Below, piece after piece: positions 1-9,495 of a stretch of DNA of 42,337 nucleotides (position 1 is the first letter of the stretch; each line of letters begins with the position of its first letter). Under the pieces are notes generated by a model, which had not been told where the DNA came from, did no database searches, and saw nothing but the letters and a program-made list of their open reading frames with translations. The position numbers were made by a program, and so were the translations under genes. Origin of the DNA: Fusobacterium sp. (lineage in GTDB: Bacteria > Fusobacteriota > Fusobacteriia > Fusobacteriales > Fusobacteriaceae); contig NZ_JAWDXO010000025.1 of the NCBI RefSeq assembly GCF_032477075.1, positions 1-42,337 of the forward strand, read 5' to 3'.

Positions 1-159
1 AGCATCTTCAATGGCTTTTTGTTTAGCTTTTTCTTCAGCCTGTATTTCTCTTCTTATCTGTTCAAGAACTTTTTTTCCCTCTTTTTCACTTATTTCCTGC
101 GAATAAAGTACTGTTGTCAAACAAGATAGAAAAAGAAATATCCCCAAAATTTTCTTCAT
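1..159 (-). CDS. Exported protein of unknown function, N-terminal part only
   Basis: The gene starts at an ATG (bases 157-159) behind a GGAGGAAAG ribosome binding site and runs off the left edge of the window in frame, so only the first 53 residues are visible. They begin with MKK and a hydrophobic stretch ending near LYSQE, which looks like a signal peptide cut by signal peptidase I. A cysteine at about residue 13 sits in the hydrophobic core, but the context is a poor lipobox. The rest is highly charged (EISEKEGKKVLEQIRREIQ, then EEKAKQKA) and probably starts a helical or coiled-coil region, as in many fusobacterial periplasmic or surface proteins. I do not recognise the family. The 725-base gap upstream suggests it has its own promoter. 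Confidence 0.7.
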   Translation of the reverse strand, partial: MKKILGIFLFLSCLTTVLYSQEISEKEGKKVLEQIRREIQAEEKAKQKAIEDA

Positions 160-884
160 ACTTCTTTCCTCCTTAAAAATAAACTTTATTTTTTAATATT
201 ATAGTTTTATAAAGCTAAGATATAATCTACCTCCTTTTTTTATAATATGACAAACAAATATTTTAAAAACTTGATTTAAATATCACAATAGTTTATGTTT
301 TTAAAAAATAATTAGTTGACATATTGTGTATTTAATCAAATTATATCACAATTATTTTTTACATACAAATTAAAAATAAATATATAATTTTTAATTGTTA
401 ACATACAATTAAAAAAATACCAAATATATCTTTAATCTTAAACTGTCTCTTTTTATATGATTTAAGACAGTAATAATTTATTAAATTTTTATATTCTTTA
501 AATTATATTATATAAAAAAACGTAAAATAAATTTTTATATACAGTAAAAAATTTATAAAAAATTATCTTAAAGATATCAATTACAATACTAAGAAGTAAT
601 TGAAACAATTTTAATATAATTGATACATTAATAGTAACTGAAAATATTAAATAAATCATTGAAAAAAATTAAAGAATAGTAATGACTCTATGATAACTTG
701 TTTGTAAATCAAATAAAAAAGAAGCTGCTCTTATTAGAACTGCTTCTTCCATATTAAAATGACAATCTATAAACAATCATATTTGTTTTAATCCCTTTGC
801 ATATTTATATTTTGCTATTGATTCTACCTTGATGTCAATAATTAACATTTTTTTCTTTGTATATAATCTTCTTACTTTATAAAA
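160..884. other. Gene-free AT-rich stretch with several inverted repeats
   Basis: No ORF with a credible ribosome binding site was seen on either strand. The stretch holds the efflux-operon terminator (715-748), an AT-only hairpin (arms 388-398 and 405-415), a 7-bp dyad (ACTGTCT at 442-448, AGACAGT at 465-471) and TAATTGA-type words in both orientations between about 575 and 626. It also holds two similar words beginning ACATACAA at 361 and 401. It must contain the promoter of the gene at 1-159, but no clear -35/-10 pair was found close to it. Confidence 0.5.
715..748 (-). terminator. Intrinsic terminator of the efflux operon
   Basis: Read on the minus strand, AAGAAGC (742-748) pairs with GCTTCTT (719-725), with partial pairing inside, followed by a T run (complement of the A run 715-720). 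It lies about 137 bases past the stop of the last efflux permease gene. Confidence 0.65.
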
Positions 885-2000
885 TTAAACTAATCTATTT
901 CTAAATAGCCATATGGCAAGAGGTAAAGTTAATACTGCAACTATTATCATAGGTATAAAGTTATGAGCAATTTGAGCTAAACTGCTGCCCTCTAAATAAA
1001 TTCTTCTTATTGCTTCCACACCAAAACGTAATGGATTGGCATAAGTAGCAATTTGAAGAATTTTAGGCATATTATCTATAGGAGTTGCTAAACCAGATAA
1101 TAAAACCATTGGCATTATAAGAACAAAAGTATATACCATAACCTGCTGCATATTTGTCGAAACAGCAGAAATAGATAATCCTATTCCAATACAGCTAGTC
1201 ATAAATATAAAAACAGTAAAGTACAGGGTAAATAATGAACCACTCATAGGTATTTTAAACCAGAACATACAAACAAGTACAATAAAAGTTACTTGCAGGG
1301 TTCCTATAATCATTGGAGGAACAGCTTTCCCTATTAAAATTTCAATTGAAGAGAGTGGAGTAACTAGTAATTGATCAAATGTTCCTTGTTCTCTTTCTCT
1401 AGCAACAGATAAACCTGCAAGCATAAGTGTTTGTATCAAACTTAAAGCTGCTATCATTCCAGGGAGAAAACTCCATCTTGTTATAAGATTAGGATTATAC
1501 CATGCTCTTGTTTTTATATTTATCAGTTGTTTGCCTCCATTTCTTTCACTATTGAATTCTCCAACAATATCATTGATATATCCCAATGCTACAGCTGCTG
1601 TCATAGTATTACGTCCATCTGTAATTACTTGAACTGAAGCTGTTTCCCCTTTTATTAACTTTTTTTCAAAATCTGAATCTATACTTATGACCATCATTGC
1701 CTTATCTGAATCTATACTTTGAGCTATTTCATTAGCATTCATTAATGTTTGTACCCGTTTAAAAACATTTGTTCCTTCAAGTTTTGAAATAAATTCAACA
1801 GAAGTTTTACTTTTACTATTATCAAGATAAGCATAAGGAACTTTATCAAGATTATATGTTGCCGCATATCCAAATAAAATACTTTGTATAATAACTGGAA
1901 TAAAAAGTACTGTTCTTGTAGCTGGATCTTTAAAAGTACTCAAAAGTTCCTTTTTACATATACTTTTTAATTTTAATAAAAATGTCATAAAGTTATTCAT
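885..2000 (-). CDS. ybhR: ABC-2 type efflux permease (YbhR-like)
   Basis: 371 residues with the ABC-2 permease layout: one N-terminal membrane segment (about residues 28-46), a large external domain to about residue 175, then five or so membrane segments to the C-terminus. The family motif around RWSFLPGMIAAL and REREQGTFDQLLVTP is clear; the latter is the cytosolic coupling segment characteristic of YhhJ/YbhS/YbhR proteins. It is the last gene of the five-gene efflux operon and starts 11 bases after the stop of the sister permease, with which it presumably forms a heterodimer served by the double ATPase. In E. coli the YbhFSR family is linked to export of drugs and cations; the substrate here cannot be told from sequence. 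The ybhR/ybhS assignment of the two permeases rests on order only. Confidence 0.85.
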   Translation of the reverse strand: MNNFMTFLLKLKSICKKELLSTFKDPATRTVLFIPVIIQSILFGYAATYNLDKVPYAYLDNSKSKTSVEFISKLEGTNVFKRVQTLMNANEIAQSIDSDKAMMVISIDSDFEKKLIKGETASVQVITDGRNTMTAAVALGYINDIVGEFNSERNGGKQLINIKTRAWYNPNLITRWSFLPGMIAALSLIQTLMLAGLSVAREREQGTFDQLLVTPLSSIEILIGKAVPPMIIGTLQVTFIVLVCMFWFKIPMSGSLFTLYFTVFIFMTSCIGIGLSISAVSTNMQQVMVYTFVLIMPMVLLSGLATPIDNMPKILQIATYANPLRFGVEAIRRIYLEGSSLAQIAHNFIPMIIVAVLTLPLAIWLFRNRLV

Positions 2001-2011
2001 ATCATCTACTC

Positions 2012-3139
2012 CTATTCAAGACTTTTTTTAGTTACTTTCAGTGCTAAAGAAATAAAAAATATCGCATAAAAGAATAATATCAAACAATTCTTATAAATTA
2101 AATGCCAGTTATTTCCTGCAAGAAAAAGAGACTTAAGCAGTTCTAAATAATATGTTGCAGGTAATATTTGTCCAATATTACGAATAAAAGCAGGAATACT
2201 ACGTAAATCAAAAAGAAAACCTGTCAGCATCATAGCAGGTAAAAAACTTACAAGTAAAGCTAGCTGACTAGCCAAAAATTGATTTTTGGTAATAGAGGAT
2301 ATAGTAAGTCCCATTCCTAAAGTTACAAATAAATAGAGCATAGAACACAATATTATAATAATCAATGAGCCATAGATAGGAACTTTATATAGAAAACGTG
2401 CTGCAATAAGACAAAAAATAAATCCAATCATAGCTACACTGAAGTATGGAACCATTTTTGATAATAATATTTCCAATGGTTTTACAGGAGAAACAAACAA
2501 AGATTCCAATGTTCCACGTTCCCATTCTCTCGCCATAACAAGAGAAGTTAAAAAGACTCCAACAATAGTTATTATAAGTACTATGAGTCCAGGAATGAAA
2601 TACCAGATACTTGAATTTGCATCATTGAACCACATCCTATTTTCGACAGTTACATTTCCAACAGCAGAATCGTTTATAAATTTAGATTTATTTAAAGCCT
2701 CCCATTGTTTTATAGAACCTTCAATATATCCTTTTACAATTGTGGCAGTACTTGAATCTACTCCATATAGAATTAGTTGTATTGAACTTTCTTGTCTGTA
2801 TAAACTTTCTGAAAAATCAGAAGGAATTCTTATAATTGCCTCAACATTTCGTCCATCTATCATCTTTTCTGCTTCATGCATAGATGTTACATAAGTTGGT
2901 GAAAAATATTCTGAACCATTTAAAAAACTTAAAACATCATAGGTTGTTGGTGAAGTATCTTCAAGAACTACTGCTATTGGAACTCTTTTTACATCAAGCG
3001 ATACTCCATAACCTATAATAAATATTAGAAGAATAGGCAAAAATATTCCAATTAAAATACTACTGTTATCACGAACCAATTGGCGAAATTCTTTAGTTAC
3101 CATTGCTGTAAGGCGTTTTATAAAATCATTTTTACTCAT
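2012..3139 (-). CDS. ybhS: ABC-2 type efflux permease (YbhS-like)
   Basis: 375 residues, same fold as the neighbouring permease: a first membrane segment at about residues 28-48, an external domain to about 178, then five membrane segments. REWERGTLESLFVSPVKPLEILL is the coupling segment diagnostic of this family. The two permeases are clearly related but diverged, as expected for a heterodimeric channel. It begins 23 bases after the ATPase gene stop, behind an AAGGAGAAAGTT ribosome binding site. It should sit in the inner membrane and pass substrate to the fusion protein and outer-membrane factor encoded upstream. Confidence 0.85.
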   Translation of the reverse strand: MSKNDFIKRLTAMVTKEFRQLVRDNSSILIGIFLPILLIFIIGYGVSLDVKRVPIAVVLEDTSPTTYDVLSFLNGSEYFSPTYVTSMHEAEKMIDGRNVEAIIRIPSDFSESLYRQESSIQLILYGVDSSTATIVKGYIEGSIKQWEALNKSKFINDSAVGNVTVENRMWFNDANSSIWYFIPGLIVLIITIVGVFLTSLVMAREWERGTLESLFVSPVKPLEILLSKMVPYFSVAMIGFIFCLIAARFLYKVPIYGSLIIIILCSMLYLFVTLGMGLTISSITKNQFLASQLALLVSFLPAMMLTGFLFDLRSIPAFIRNIGQILPATYYLELLKSLFLAGNNWHLIYKNCLILFFYAIFFISLALKVTKKSLE

Positions 3140-3162
3140 AACTTTCTCCTTAATTAATCTAT

Positions 3163-4914
3163 TTACTCTTTTGAACGATTTTGTTCAACTATCTCAATAA
3201 AAGCTTGATTCATTGTTTTTATATTTTCTCCAGCACTTTCTCGCACCTCTTTTGGAGTTCCAATTATCAGCATTTTTCCCTGATCTTGTATCATAATCCG
3301 ATCACAATATTCTGCTTCTTCCAAAAAATGTGTAGTGATAATTATTGTAGTTCCTCCAGCAGCTAAAGCTGTTATCTGCCGCCAAAAAGTACGTCTTGCT
3401 AAAGGATCTATTCCACTTGTAGGTTCATCAAGAAAAAGAATTTTAGGTTCATGTAAAAGTGCTACTGCCATTGACAAACGTTGTTTAAATCCACCTGGAA
3501 GTTCTCCACTGGTTTTAGTTTCTTGACCTATAAGATCAAATTGCTTTTTTACTTCCTCAATTCTATTTTTTAATTTGTCTCCTTTTAAACCATAAACACC
3601 ACCAAAAAACATTAAATTTTCTTCCACAGTTAAATTTGAATATAAAGAAAATTTTTGAGCAACATATCCAATATTTGTTCTAGCATAAGTTCTTGAGTTT
3701 CGGAGATTGACTCCTGCTACAGATAAAAATCCACTTGTAGAAGGCAATAAACCGCATAACATTCTGAATGTAGTTGTTTTCCCTGCTCCATTCGGACCTA
3801 ATAATCCGAATATTTCTCCTTTATATACCTGAAAAGAAGTGTTGCTGACAGCTGTGAAATCTCCAAATTTTCGTACAAGATTTTTAACTTCTATATCAAC
3901 CTGTTTCGATATTTCAAATTTATCTGAAAATTTTATAGGAAATTTTTTTTTTTCTGTTTTTGTATGTTTACTTTCATATTCACGTAATAAAATCATAAAC
4001 CCATCTTCTAAAGTAGAATCAACTTTTTGTATTTGCAGATTAGAATCAATTTCTTTTATATTATTAAAAGCTTCATCTAAATAAGTAATAAACCTTACTT
4101 CATCTCCTTCTGGAACAGCATCAATGATATTCTGTTTATCATCAAGTAATTTTGTTTGCAGAATACGAGAAGGCATTCCACTTGGTGGCTGAATCTTAAA
4201 ACATCTGTCATCTCCTATTAAAGATAATTCTTTAGGTGTTCCTGTAGCCAATATAGTGCTTTTATGTATTACTATTACCTTATGACAAAGCTCTGCTTCA
4301 TCCATATAAGCTGTGTTTACTAAAACTGTAATATTTTCTTCTTTAACAAGCTTTTGCAGGATTTCCCATAATTCTCTTCTAGAAAGAGGATCAACACCTA
4401 CTGTTGGTTCATCTAATAATAAAAGTTCTGGTGAACGAACTAATGTACATATTAATCCTAATTTTTGTTTCATTCCCCCAGATAATTTTCCTGTTTGTCT
4501 TTCAGTAAAATCTTCCAATCCTGTCATTTTTAAAAGGCGTTCAAAACGTTCATTACGTATTTCTTTAGGAACTCCATATAGATCAGCATAAAGATTAAGA
4601 TTCTCTTGAATACTTAAATCTTCATAAAGTCCAAAACGTTGAGGCATATAGCTTATTCTATTTTGAATCTCCTGTGGATTTTCTTTTGTATTTATTCCAA
4701 GCACTGTTATATTTCCTTCACTTGGCATCATAAGTCCACATACTAAACGCATAAAAGTTGTCTTCCCTGCTCCATCAGGACCAATTAATGCAGTAAGTTT
4801 TCCAACTGGAATTTCTATATTAATGTTTGTAAGTGCTTCTACTTTCTTATTTCCTGGTTTAACAATAAAATATTTATATAAGTTTTCTGCAATAACTACA
4901 TTTTCATTATTCAT
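3163..4914 (-). CDS. ybhF: ABC efflux ATPase with two fused nucleotide-binding domains (YbhF-like)
   Basis: 583 residues holding two complete ATP-binding cassettes in tandem. Domain 1 has Walker A GPDGAGKT at residues 45-52, signature LSGGMKQ and Walker B LLLLDEPTVGVDP. Domain 2 has Walker A GPNGAGKT near 373-380, an LPGGFKQ signature and ILFLDEPTSGIDP. A linker of about 90 residues joins them. Two odd points: the first P-loop has D in place of the usual N, and the second signature begins LPGG rather than LSGG. The tandem design is typical of YbhF and YhiH. It starts only 5 bases after the membrane fusion protein stop, so the two are almost surely co-translated. It would power the two permeases downstream. 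Confidence 0.9.
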   Translation of the reverse strand: MNNENVVIAENLYKYFIVKPGNKKVEALTNINIEIPVGKLTALIGPDGAGKTTFMRLVCGLMMPSEGNITVLGINTKENPQEIQNRISYMPQRFGLYEDLSIQENLNLYADLYGVPKEIRNERFERLLKMTGLEDFTERQTGKLSGGMKQKLGLICTLVRSPELLLLDEPTVGVDPLSRRELWEILQKLVKEENITVLVNTAYMDEAELCHKVIVIHKSTILATGTPKELSLIGDDRCFKIQPPSGMPSRILQTKLLDDKQNIIDAVPEGDEVRFITYLDEAFNNIKEIDSNLQIQKVDSTLEDGFMILLREYESKHTKTEKKKFPIKFSDKFEISKQVDIEVKNLVRKFGDFTAVSNTSFQVYKGEIFGLLGPNGAGKTTTFRMLCGLLPSTSGFLSVAGVNLRNSRTYARTNIGYVAQKFSLYSNLTVEENLMFFGGVYGLKGDKLKNRIEEVKKQFDLIGQETKTSGELPGGFKQRLSMAVALLHEPKILFLDEPTSGIDPLARRTFWRQITALAAGGTTIIITTHFLEEAEYCDRIMIQDQGKMLIIGTPKEVRESAGENIKTMNQAFIEIVEQNRSKE

Positions 4915-4919
4915 AAAAA

Positions 4920-5957
4920 TTACTCCTTGGTATTTGTTCTGCTGTCATCAATTTTTATTGTAGCTGGCATACCCATACGTAATATATCTTCACTATCATT
5001 TACATAAATTCTGATTTCATATAACAAAGATGTTCTCAGCTCTTCTGTTTGAACTGCTTTAGGTGTAAATTCAGCAACTGAAGAAATAAAACCAACTTGC
5101 CCATTTATTGTTTTGTCTGGATAACTGTCAATAGAAACAGCTACATCCATTCCAGGTTTAACAAAACCAAGATGCGATTCCTGAATATATGCCCGTATCC
5201 ATTTTTTATCATTTAAAGCTAAGAGATAAGTCGCACGCTGAGGAGATGCCATATCCCCTGGTTCTTGCAAACGTGAACGTATAACTGCATCACTTGGTGC
5301 CATTAATTGAGTTTGACTTAATAAATATTCCTGTATTGCTAATTCTGCTTTTAATCCTTTAAGTTGAGCCTCTGCTTCTGCAATATCTTCTTCACGAGGT
5401 CCAATATTCGCTAATTGATATCCTTCATATGCTTCTTTTACTTGTGCTGCAGTTATTTTAACTTTTGATTCTGCTTCATCTTTTTCTTGTTTACTTATTG
5501 AACGTCCAGCAGAGTTACTATAAGCCTTTTGAATTCTTTGTAATTGCATTTTGGCATTTTTTGCTTCTGCTTCTGCTGCATTTAATTGTGCCAATTTCTG
5601 TGATATTTCTTCAGGTCTTGAACCATTCTTTAACCGTAATACCACATTTTCCTGTGTTTCTATTTCTGCTTTGTTTTTTTCTATCTGTAGTTTTAAACTT
5701 TTTGTATCTAAAGTTGCTAATAACTCTCCTTTTTTTACTTCATCTCCTTCTTCGAAATACATTTCTTCTATTCTTTCACTGGCATTAAAAGCTAAAGCTA
5801 CTTGCCTAATATCAACATTTCCATACAATACTATGCTTTCATCTTTATTTATTTTATTATATATACATCCTCCACTAAAAATAATTGCAATTATAATTAT
5901 CAATAAAATTATTTTATATCTACTTTTTAAACTTGAAAGAATCTTCTCTTTATTCAT
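4920..5957 (-). CDS. ybhG: Membrane fusion protein of the efflux pump (HlyD/YbhG family)
   Basis: 345 residues. A single membrane anchor at about residues 15-34 includes a cysteine (SGGC), so a lipoprotein form is possible. The first biotinyl-lipoyl half (FNASERIEEMYFEEGDEV region) is followed by a long helical hairpin with two heptad-rich arms (about 90-205), then the second lipoyl half and a beta-barrel domain ending near MGMPATIKI. This order is typical of HlyD/YbhG adaptors bridging an inner-membrane ABC pump and a TolC-type duct. It lies between the outer-membrane factor (35-base gap) and the ATPase (5-base gap) and has an AGGAGGATAAAGA ribosome binding site. Confidence 0.87.
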   Translation of the reverse strand: MNKEKILSSLKSRYKIILLIIIIAIIFSGGCIYNKINKDESIVLYGNVDIRQVALAFNASERIEEMYFEEGDEVKKGELLATLDTKSLKLQIEKNKAEIETQENVVLRLKNGSRPEEISQKLAQLNAAEAEAKNAKMQLQRIQKAYSNSAGRSISKQEKDEAESKVKITAAQVKEAYEGYQLANIGPREEDIAEAEAQLKGLKAELAIQEYLLSQTQLMAPSDAVIRSRLQEPGDMASPQRATYLLALNDKKWIRAYIQESHLGFVKPGMDVAVSIDSYPDKTINGQVGFISSVAEFTPKAVQTEELRTSLLYEIRIYVNDSEDILRMGMPATIKIDDSRTNTKE

Positions 5958-5992
5958 TCTTTATCCTCCTGATAAAAACTTCTATATTTAAG

Positions 5993-7459
5993 TTATTTTA
6001 TTGCTGTTTGTTCTTGAGTTAATGGTTTCCACCCACCACCTAAAGCTTTAAATAAACCAACTAAATTTGAAATTTTCTGTCCTTTACTTATTGCATATTG
6101 ATCTTCCAATGAAAGTAATGCTCTCTGTGCATCAAGAACATTTTGAAAATCAACCAATCCATTATCATATTTTTCTTGTGCTATCTCTAAAGCAAGAGAT
6201 GCTGTTTGAACACCTTCTTTTAAAGAAATATTTTTTTCTGTTTCTTGACTTATTGCTGTTAATGCATTTCTTACTTCAGCTACAGCATTCAAAATTGTAT
6301 TTTCATAAACAGCAAGATATTGTTCTTCTTTTGCAGATTGTACATTAATATTTTTTCTTATGGCACCTGCATGAAAAATTGGTAAAGTAATCTGTGGACC
6401 AATTGAAAAGCCTTTACTTCCAGCTGACAACAATGACCCACTGCTGATACTTTCTAAACCTATTGACCCAAATAATATTAATTTGGGTTTTAAATCAGCT
6501 TTTGCTGACTTTGTACGGGCAATTTGAGCTTCCAGCTGATACTCAGCTGCTTGTATATCAGGTCTTTGCCTTAAAGTTTCAGCAGGAATTCCTACATAAA
6601 TCATTTCATTTATATTTGGGAGATCTTTTTTCTCCATTAGAATTTTTTCAAGACTTCCTGGCAACTGGCCTGTAAGTACTGCTAAATTATTTAATGTTTC
6701 TTCTATGCTTATTTTAATAGTAGGAATAGTAGACCTAGTCTGGCTTGCTGTATACTTAGCTTGATTTAGTCCCAATCCATCTATTAATCCGTTATCATAT
6801 TTTGATTGTAATAACTGAACTGTATTCTCTTGTAAAGCTAGATTGGATTCAGCTATTAATAATCGTTCTTGTAAAGTTCTTAAAGATAAATAATTAATTG
6901 CAACTTCTGATGTTAAAGTTACCCATGCTGAATGAAACTGAGCATGTTGTGTTTGTAAATCAGCTGTTGCAGCTTCTACTTTATATTGATTTCCACCAAA
7001 AATATCAATTTCCCATGAAGCATCTATTCCTAGTCTATATACATTGGCTATTCCACTTTGATTTGGAGAATTATCAGATACTTTTTTTCTTTCCCAACTG
7101 TTATTGTTATCAAGCCATGGGAGTAATTCTGCTTGACTTACTCCTAATGCAGCTCTTGCTTCTTTAACTTTTGCTCTCACTTCTTGTAAATTTCTATTAT
7201 TTTTTAAAGATAAATTTATAAGCTGTGTAAGAGTTTCATCTTCTAAAATTACCCACCAGTTAGCCAATACATCTAAGGAAATAGGTTTTTGAATCCCATT
7301 ATCTAAATATGAATTTTCATATTTAGAAGATAATTCTGTCCATTTATATTGATTTAATTCTGATTGCCTTTTTGATACGGCAGTTTGAGAATTACTACAA
7401 GAAACAGCTAGTAAAATTATTGATACACAGTAAAGAGTTTTATTGTATAGTTTTTTCAT
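5993..7459 (-). CDS. Outer-membrane efflux lipoprotein (TolC/NodT family)
   Basis: 488 residues from the ATG at 7457-7459, chosen because AAGGTGG lies 5 bases before it; an in-frame ATG five codons upstream has no such site. The N-terminus is MKK plus a hydrophobic stretch ending in LLAVSCSNS, a lipobox-like end, which would make it a lipid-anchored outer-membrane factor as in NodT/OprM/CmeC. Two repeated outer-membrane efflux domains follow; RPDIQAAEYQLEAQ is a hallmark of the second, and the C-terminal half ends in the usual helical repeat (SLALEIAQEKYDNGL, LLSLEDQYA). First gene of the pump operon, so the pump carries its own outer-membrane duct. A 9-bp-arm dyad and a promoter-like pair lie just upstream. 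Confidence 0.88.
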   Translation of the reverse strand: MKKLYNKTLYCVSIILLAVSCSNSQTAVSKRQSELNQYKWTELSSKYENSYLDNGIQKPISLDVLANWWVILEDETLTQLINLSLKNNRNLQEVRAKVKEARAALGVSQAELLPWLDNNNSWERKKVSDNSPNQSGIANVYRLGIDASWEIDIFGGNQYKVEAATADLQTQHAQFHSAWVTLTSEVAINYLSLRTLQERLLIAESNLALQENTVQLLQSKYDNGLIDGLGLNQAKYTASQTRSTIPTIKISIEETLNNLAVLTGQLPGSLEKILMEKKDLPNINEMIYVGIPAETLRQRPDIQAAEYQLEAQIARTKSAKADLKPKLILFGSIGLESISSGSLLSAGSKGFSIGPQITLPIFHAGAIRKNINVQSAKEEQYLAVYENTILNAVAEVRNALTAISQETEKNISLKEGVQTASLALEIAQEKYDNGLVDFQNVLDAQRALLSLEDQYAISKGQKISNLVGLFKALGGGWKPLTQEQTAIK

Positions 7460-7479
7460 AAATCCACCTTCCATTTTTC

Positions 7480-7500
7480 ATTTTAAAACGTTTTTAAAAT
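7480..7500. promoter_or_regulatory. Operator-like dyad upstream of the efflux operon
   Basis: ATTTTAAAA and TTTTAAAAT flank a CGT centre, making a near-perfect dyad around AAAACGTTTTT. It lies about 20 bases before the outer-membrane factor start, downstream of the likely promoter, where a repressor would block transcription. A CG centre with A/T arms is the style of LacI- and TetR-type sites, but AT-rich DNA makes such dyads common. No regulator gene is next to it. Confidence 0.35.
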
Positions 7501-7982
7501 TTTTTTCCTTTCTGCAAAATAGTTTTAAATTTTATTTATAAGCCATTAAAATTTATTTTCATTTTATACTACCATATTACTCCTATTTATAATTTCATTT
7601 CAATATTTTTTTATAAATTAATTTTTGTATTCATACGTATATATAAATTTTTTTTAAAATCTTTAAAATAACTAGCACTTATTTCAAAATATCATAATAT
7701 TTGAAAAAAGTAGATAAAATTAAAAATATCAATATTAATTTTTTCTTCTTTTGTTGATAGAATCCTTTTTAATAAGCTATTTTTCCTCACAATTTACTAT
7801 ATAATTTTATTATTTAAGTTAGAAAATATAAAATACATATTTCCTGTAATCCTTTCTTTTAGTGAATAAATTTTCTATCTTTTTTATTTATAATAAAATT
7901 CAATGGCAAAGGTTTAAAAGTTTCTTTTTATAATTTTATCTATAAGCTTCTATTCTTTGTATAATTGTTAATTTATAGTCAT

Positions 7983-8031
7983 AAAAAAACTGCACTCTCT
8001 ATCTTAAGTTTGTCTAAGATTTTGAGTGCAG
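7983..8031 (-). terminator. Intrinsic terminator downstream of proBA
   Basis: On the minus strand CTGCACTC (8024-8031) pairs with GAGTGCAG (7990-7997), an inner stem forms from TCTTA/TAAGA, and a run of seven T follows (complement of 7983-7989). It lies about 210 bases after the proA stop with no gene between, so the proBA message probably has a long 3' UTR. Confidence 0.8.
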
Positions 8032-8239
8032 CATAATTTCAAATGGTCTTCTTTCTTATTCATTTGATCTATTTTCACATTTTATTCATGTATTTTTTCT
8101 AGAAATTCATCTTTATTCTTTAATTTTAGATATTTATTTTTTTATTCTTGAAAATTTTTATCATCTCTTTTATGCTTTTTTCTATTTTTTGAAGAAAAAA
8201 GTTCTCTTTATTAATATTTTATTTTTAGTATTATTAAAT

Positions 8240-9484
8240 CTATTTTCTAATCTGCCCATTACCAAATATTACATATTTAGTAGTAGTTAATTCTTTAAGC
8301 CCCATTGGTCCTCTTGCATGAAGTTTTTGAGTGCTGATGCCTATTTCAGCACCAAATCCAAATTGTCCTCCATCTGTAAATCTTGTAGAAGCGTTAACAT
8401 ATACAGCTGCTGCATCTATTTCATTTAAAAATCTCTGAGCATTTGAATAATCTTCTGTTATTATAGATTCAGAATGTTTAGTTCCATATTTTCCTATATG
8501 TTCTATTACCTCATCTAAAGTTTTTACAGTTTTTACAGCAAGTATATAGTCTTCATACTCTGTAGCCCAATCCTCTTCAGTAGCTTTTTTAGATTCGGTA
8601 ATATACTTATTTACAGTTTCATCTCCTCTTATCTCTACATTTCTATCAATCAGCTCTTTTCCCATTACAGGAAGTAATTCTGCTGCTATATCCTCATGTA
8701 CCAGTATAGTTTCTACTGCATTACACACTCCTGGTCTTTGAGTTTTAGCATTGATTATTATATCTACAGCTTTTTTCAAATCGCCAGTTTTATCTACATA
8801 TATATGACAGTTCCCTATTCCAGTCTGAATGCAAGGTATAGTGCTGTTGTTGATAACAGTATTTATTAATCTAGCACTTCCCCTAGGAATAAGTACATCT
8901 ATATATTCGTTAGCTTTCATAAGCTCCATAGCTTTCTCATGGCTTGTATCTTCCAATATTTGTACTGTATCTTCTGAAAGTCCAGATTCTCTCAATACTT
9001 CTTTAAATACACTCACAATAGCTATATTTGTTTTTATTGCTTCTTTTCCTCCTCTTAAGATAACAGCATTGCCGCTTTTTAAACAAAGTCCAAAAGCATC
9101 TGCTGTTACATTAGGACGTGATTCAAATATTATAGCCACCACTCCTAAAGGAACTCTTTTCTGCTGAATTATCAAACCATTCGGAAGTGTTTTTCCATAT
9201 ATATATTCCCCAACAGGATCATTGAGCATAGCTATATTTCTCAAACCTGCTGCCATATCTTCTATTCTTTTCTCTGTTAATGTAAGTCTGTCTATAAAAG
9301 ATTGTTTTACTCCATTCTTTACAGCATTTTTTACATCCTCTTTATTTATTTCAATTATCCTTTCTTTATTTCTTATTAAAGCATCAGCTGATTTTTGAAG
9401 TATATCATTTTTTATCCCAGTAGAAAGCTGAGCCGTTCTTATGGAAGCCTTTTTTGCAGCTTCTCCTATTTTTGATATTTCCAT
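8240..9484 (-). CDS. proA: Gamma-glutamyl phosphate reductase
   Basis: 414 residues, normal ProA length. The enzyme reduces gamma-glutamyl phosphate with NADPH to glutamate semialdehyde, step two of proline synthesis, in the cytosol. Aldehyde-dehydrogenase-like motifs are clear: VPLGVVAIIFESRPNVTADA (109-130), the catalytic cysteine at residue 254 in QRPGVCNAVET, and the C-terminal FGFGAEIGISTQKLHARGPMGL. The start is the ATG at 9482-9484, preceded by CTTAGGAGGAAAT; a reading frame continues eight codons further but lacks a site. It begins 11 bases after the proB stop, so the two form an operon. The proC gene for the last step is not in the window. Confidence 0.96.
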   Translation of the reverse strand: MEISKIGEAAKKASIRTAQLSTGIKNDILQKSADALIRNKERIIEINKEDVKNAVKNGVKQSFIDRLTLTEKRIEDMAAGLRNIAMLNDPVGEYIYGKTLPNGLIIQQKRVPLGVVAIIFESRPNVTADAFGLCLKSGNAVILRGGKEAIKTNIAIVSVFKEVLRESGLSEDTVQILEDTSHEKAMELMKANEYIDVLIPRGSARLINTVINNSTIPCIQTGIGNCHIYVDKTGDLKKAVDIIINAKTQRPGVCNAVETILVHEDIAAELLPVMGKELIDRNVEIRGDETVNKYITESKKATEEDWATEYEDYILAVKTVKTLDEVIEHIGKYGTKHSESIITEDYSNAQRFLNEIDAAAVYVNASTRFTDGGQFGFGAEIGISTQKLHARGPMGLKELTTTKYVIFGNGQIRK

Positions 9485-9495
9485 TATATTTCCTC

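Larger units (their letters stand above)
7460..8239. other. Intergenic stretch between proA and the efflux operon
   Basis: Very AT-rich. It holds, on the minus strand, the terminator at 7983-8031, a promoter-like TTGAAA-18-TAATAT pair some 100 bases before the efflux genes, and the dyad at 7480-7500. I found no ORF with a ribosome binding site. About 200 bases between proA and the terminator are low-complexity A/T sequence. Confidence 0.5.

Noticed and set aside
229..236. Orphan AGGAGG ribosome-binding-like word on the minus strand
   Set aside because: No start codon follows at a usable distance and the frame closes within a few codons.
5465..5991. Plus-strand ORFs of 107 and 146 codons over the fusion protein gene
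   Set aside because: They are antisense shadows with compositions biased to Phe, Leu and Ser, and the minus-strand frame is clearly the conserved one.
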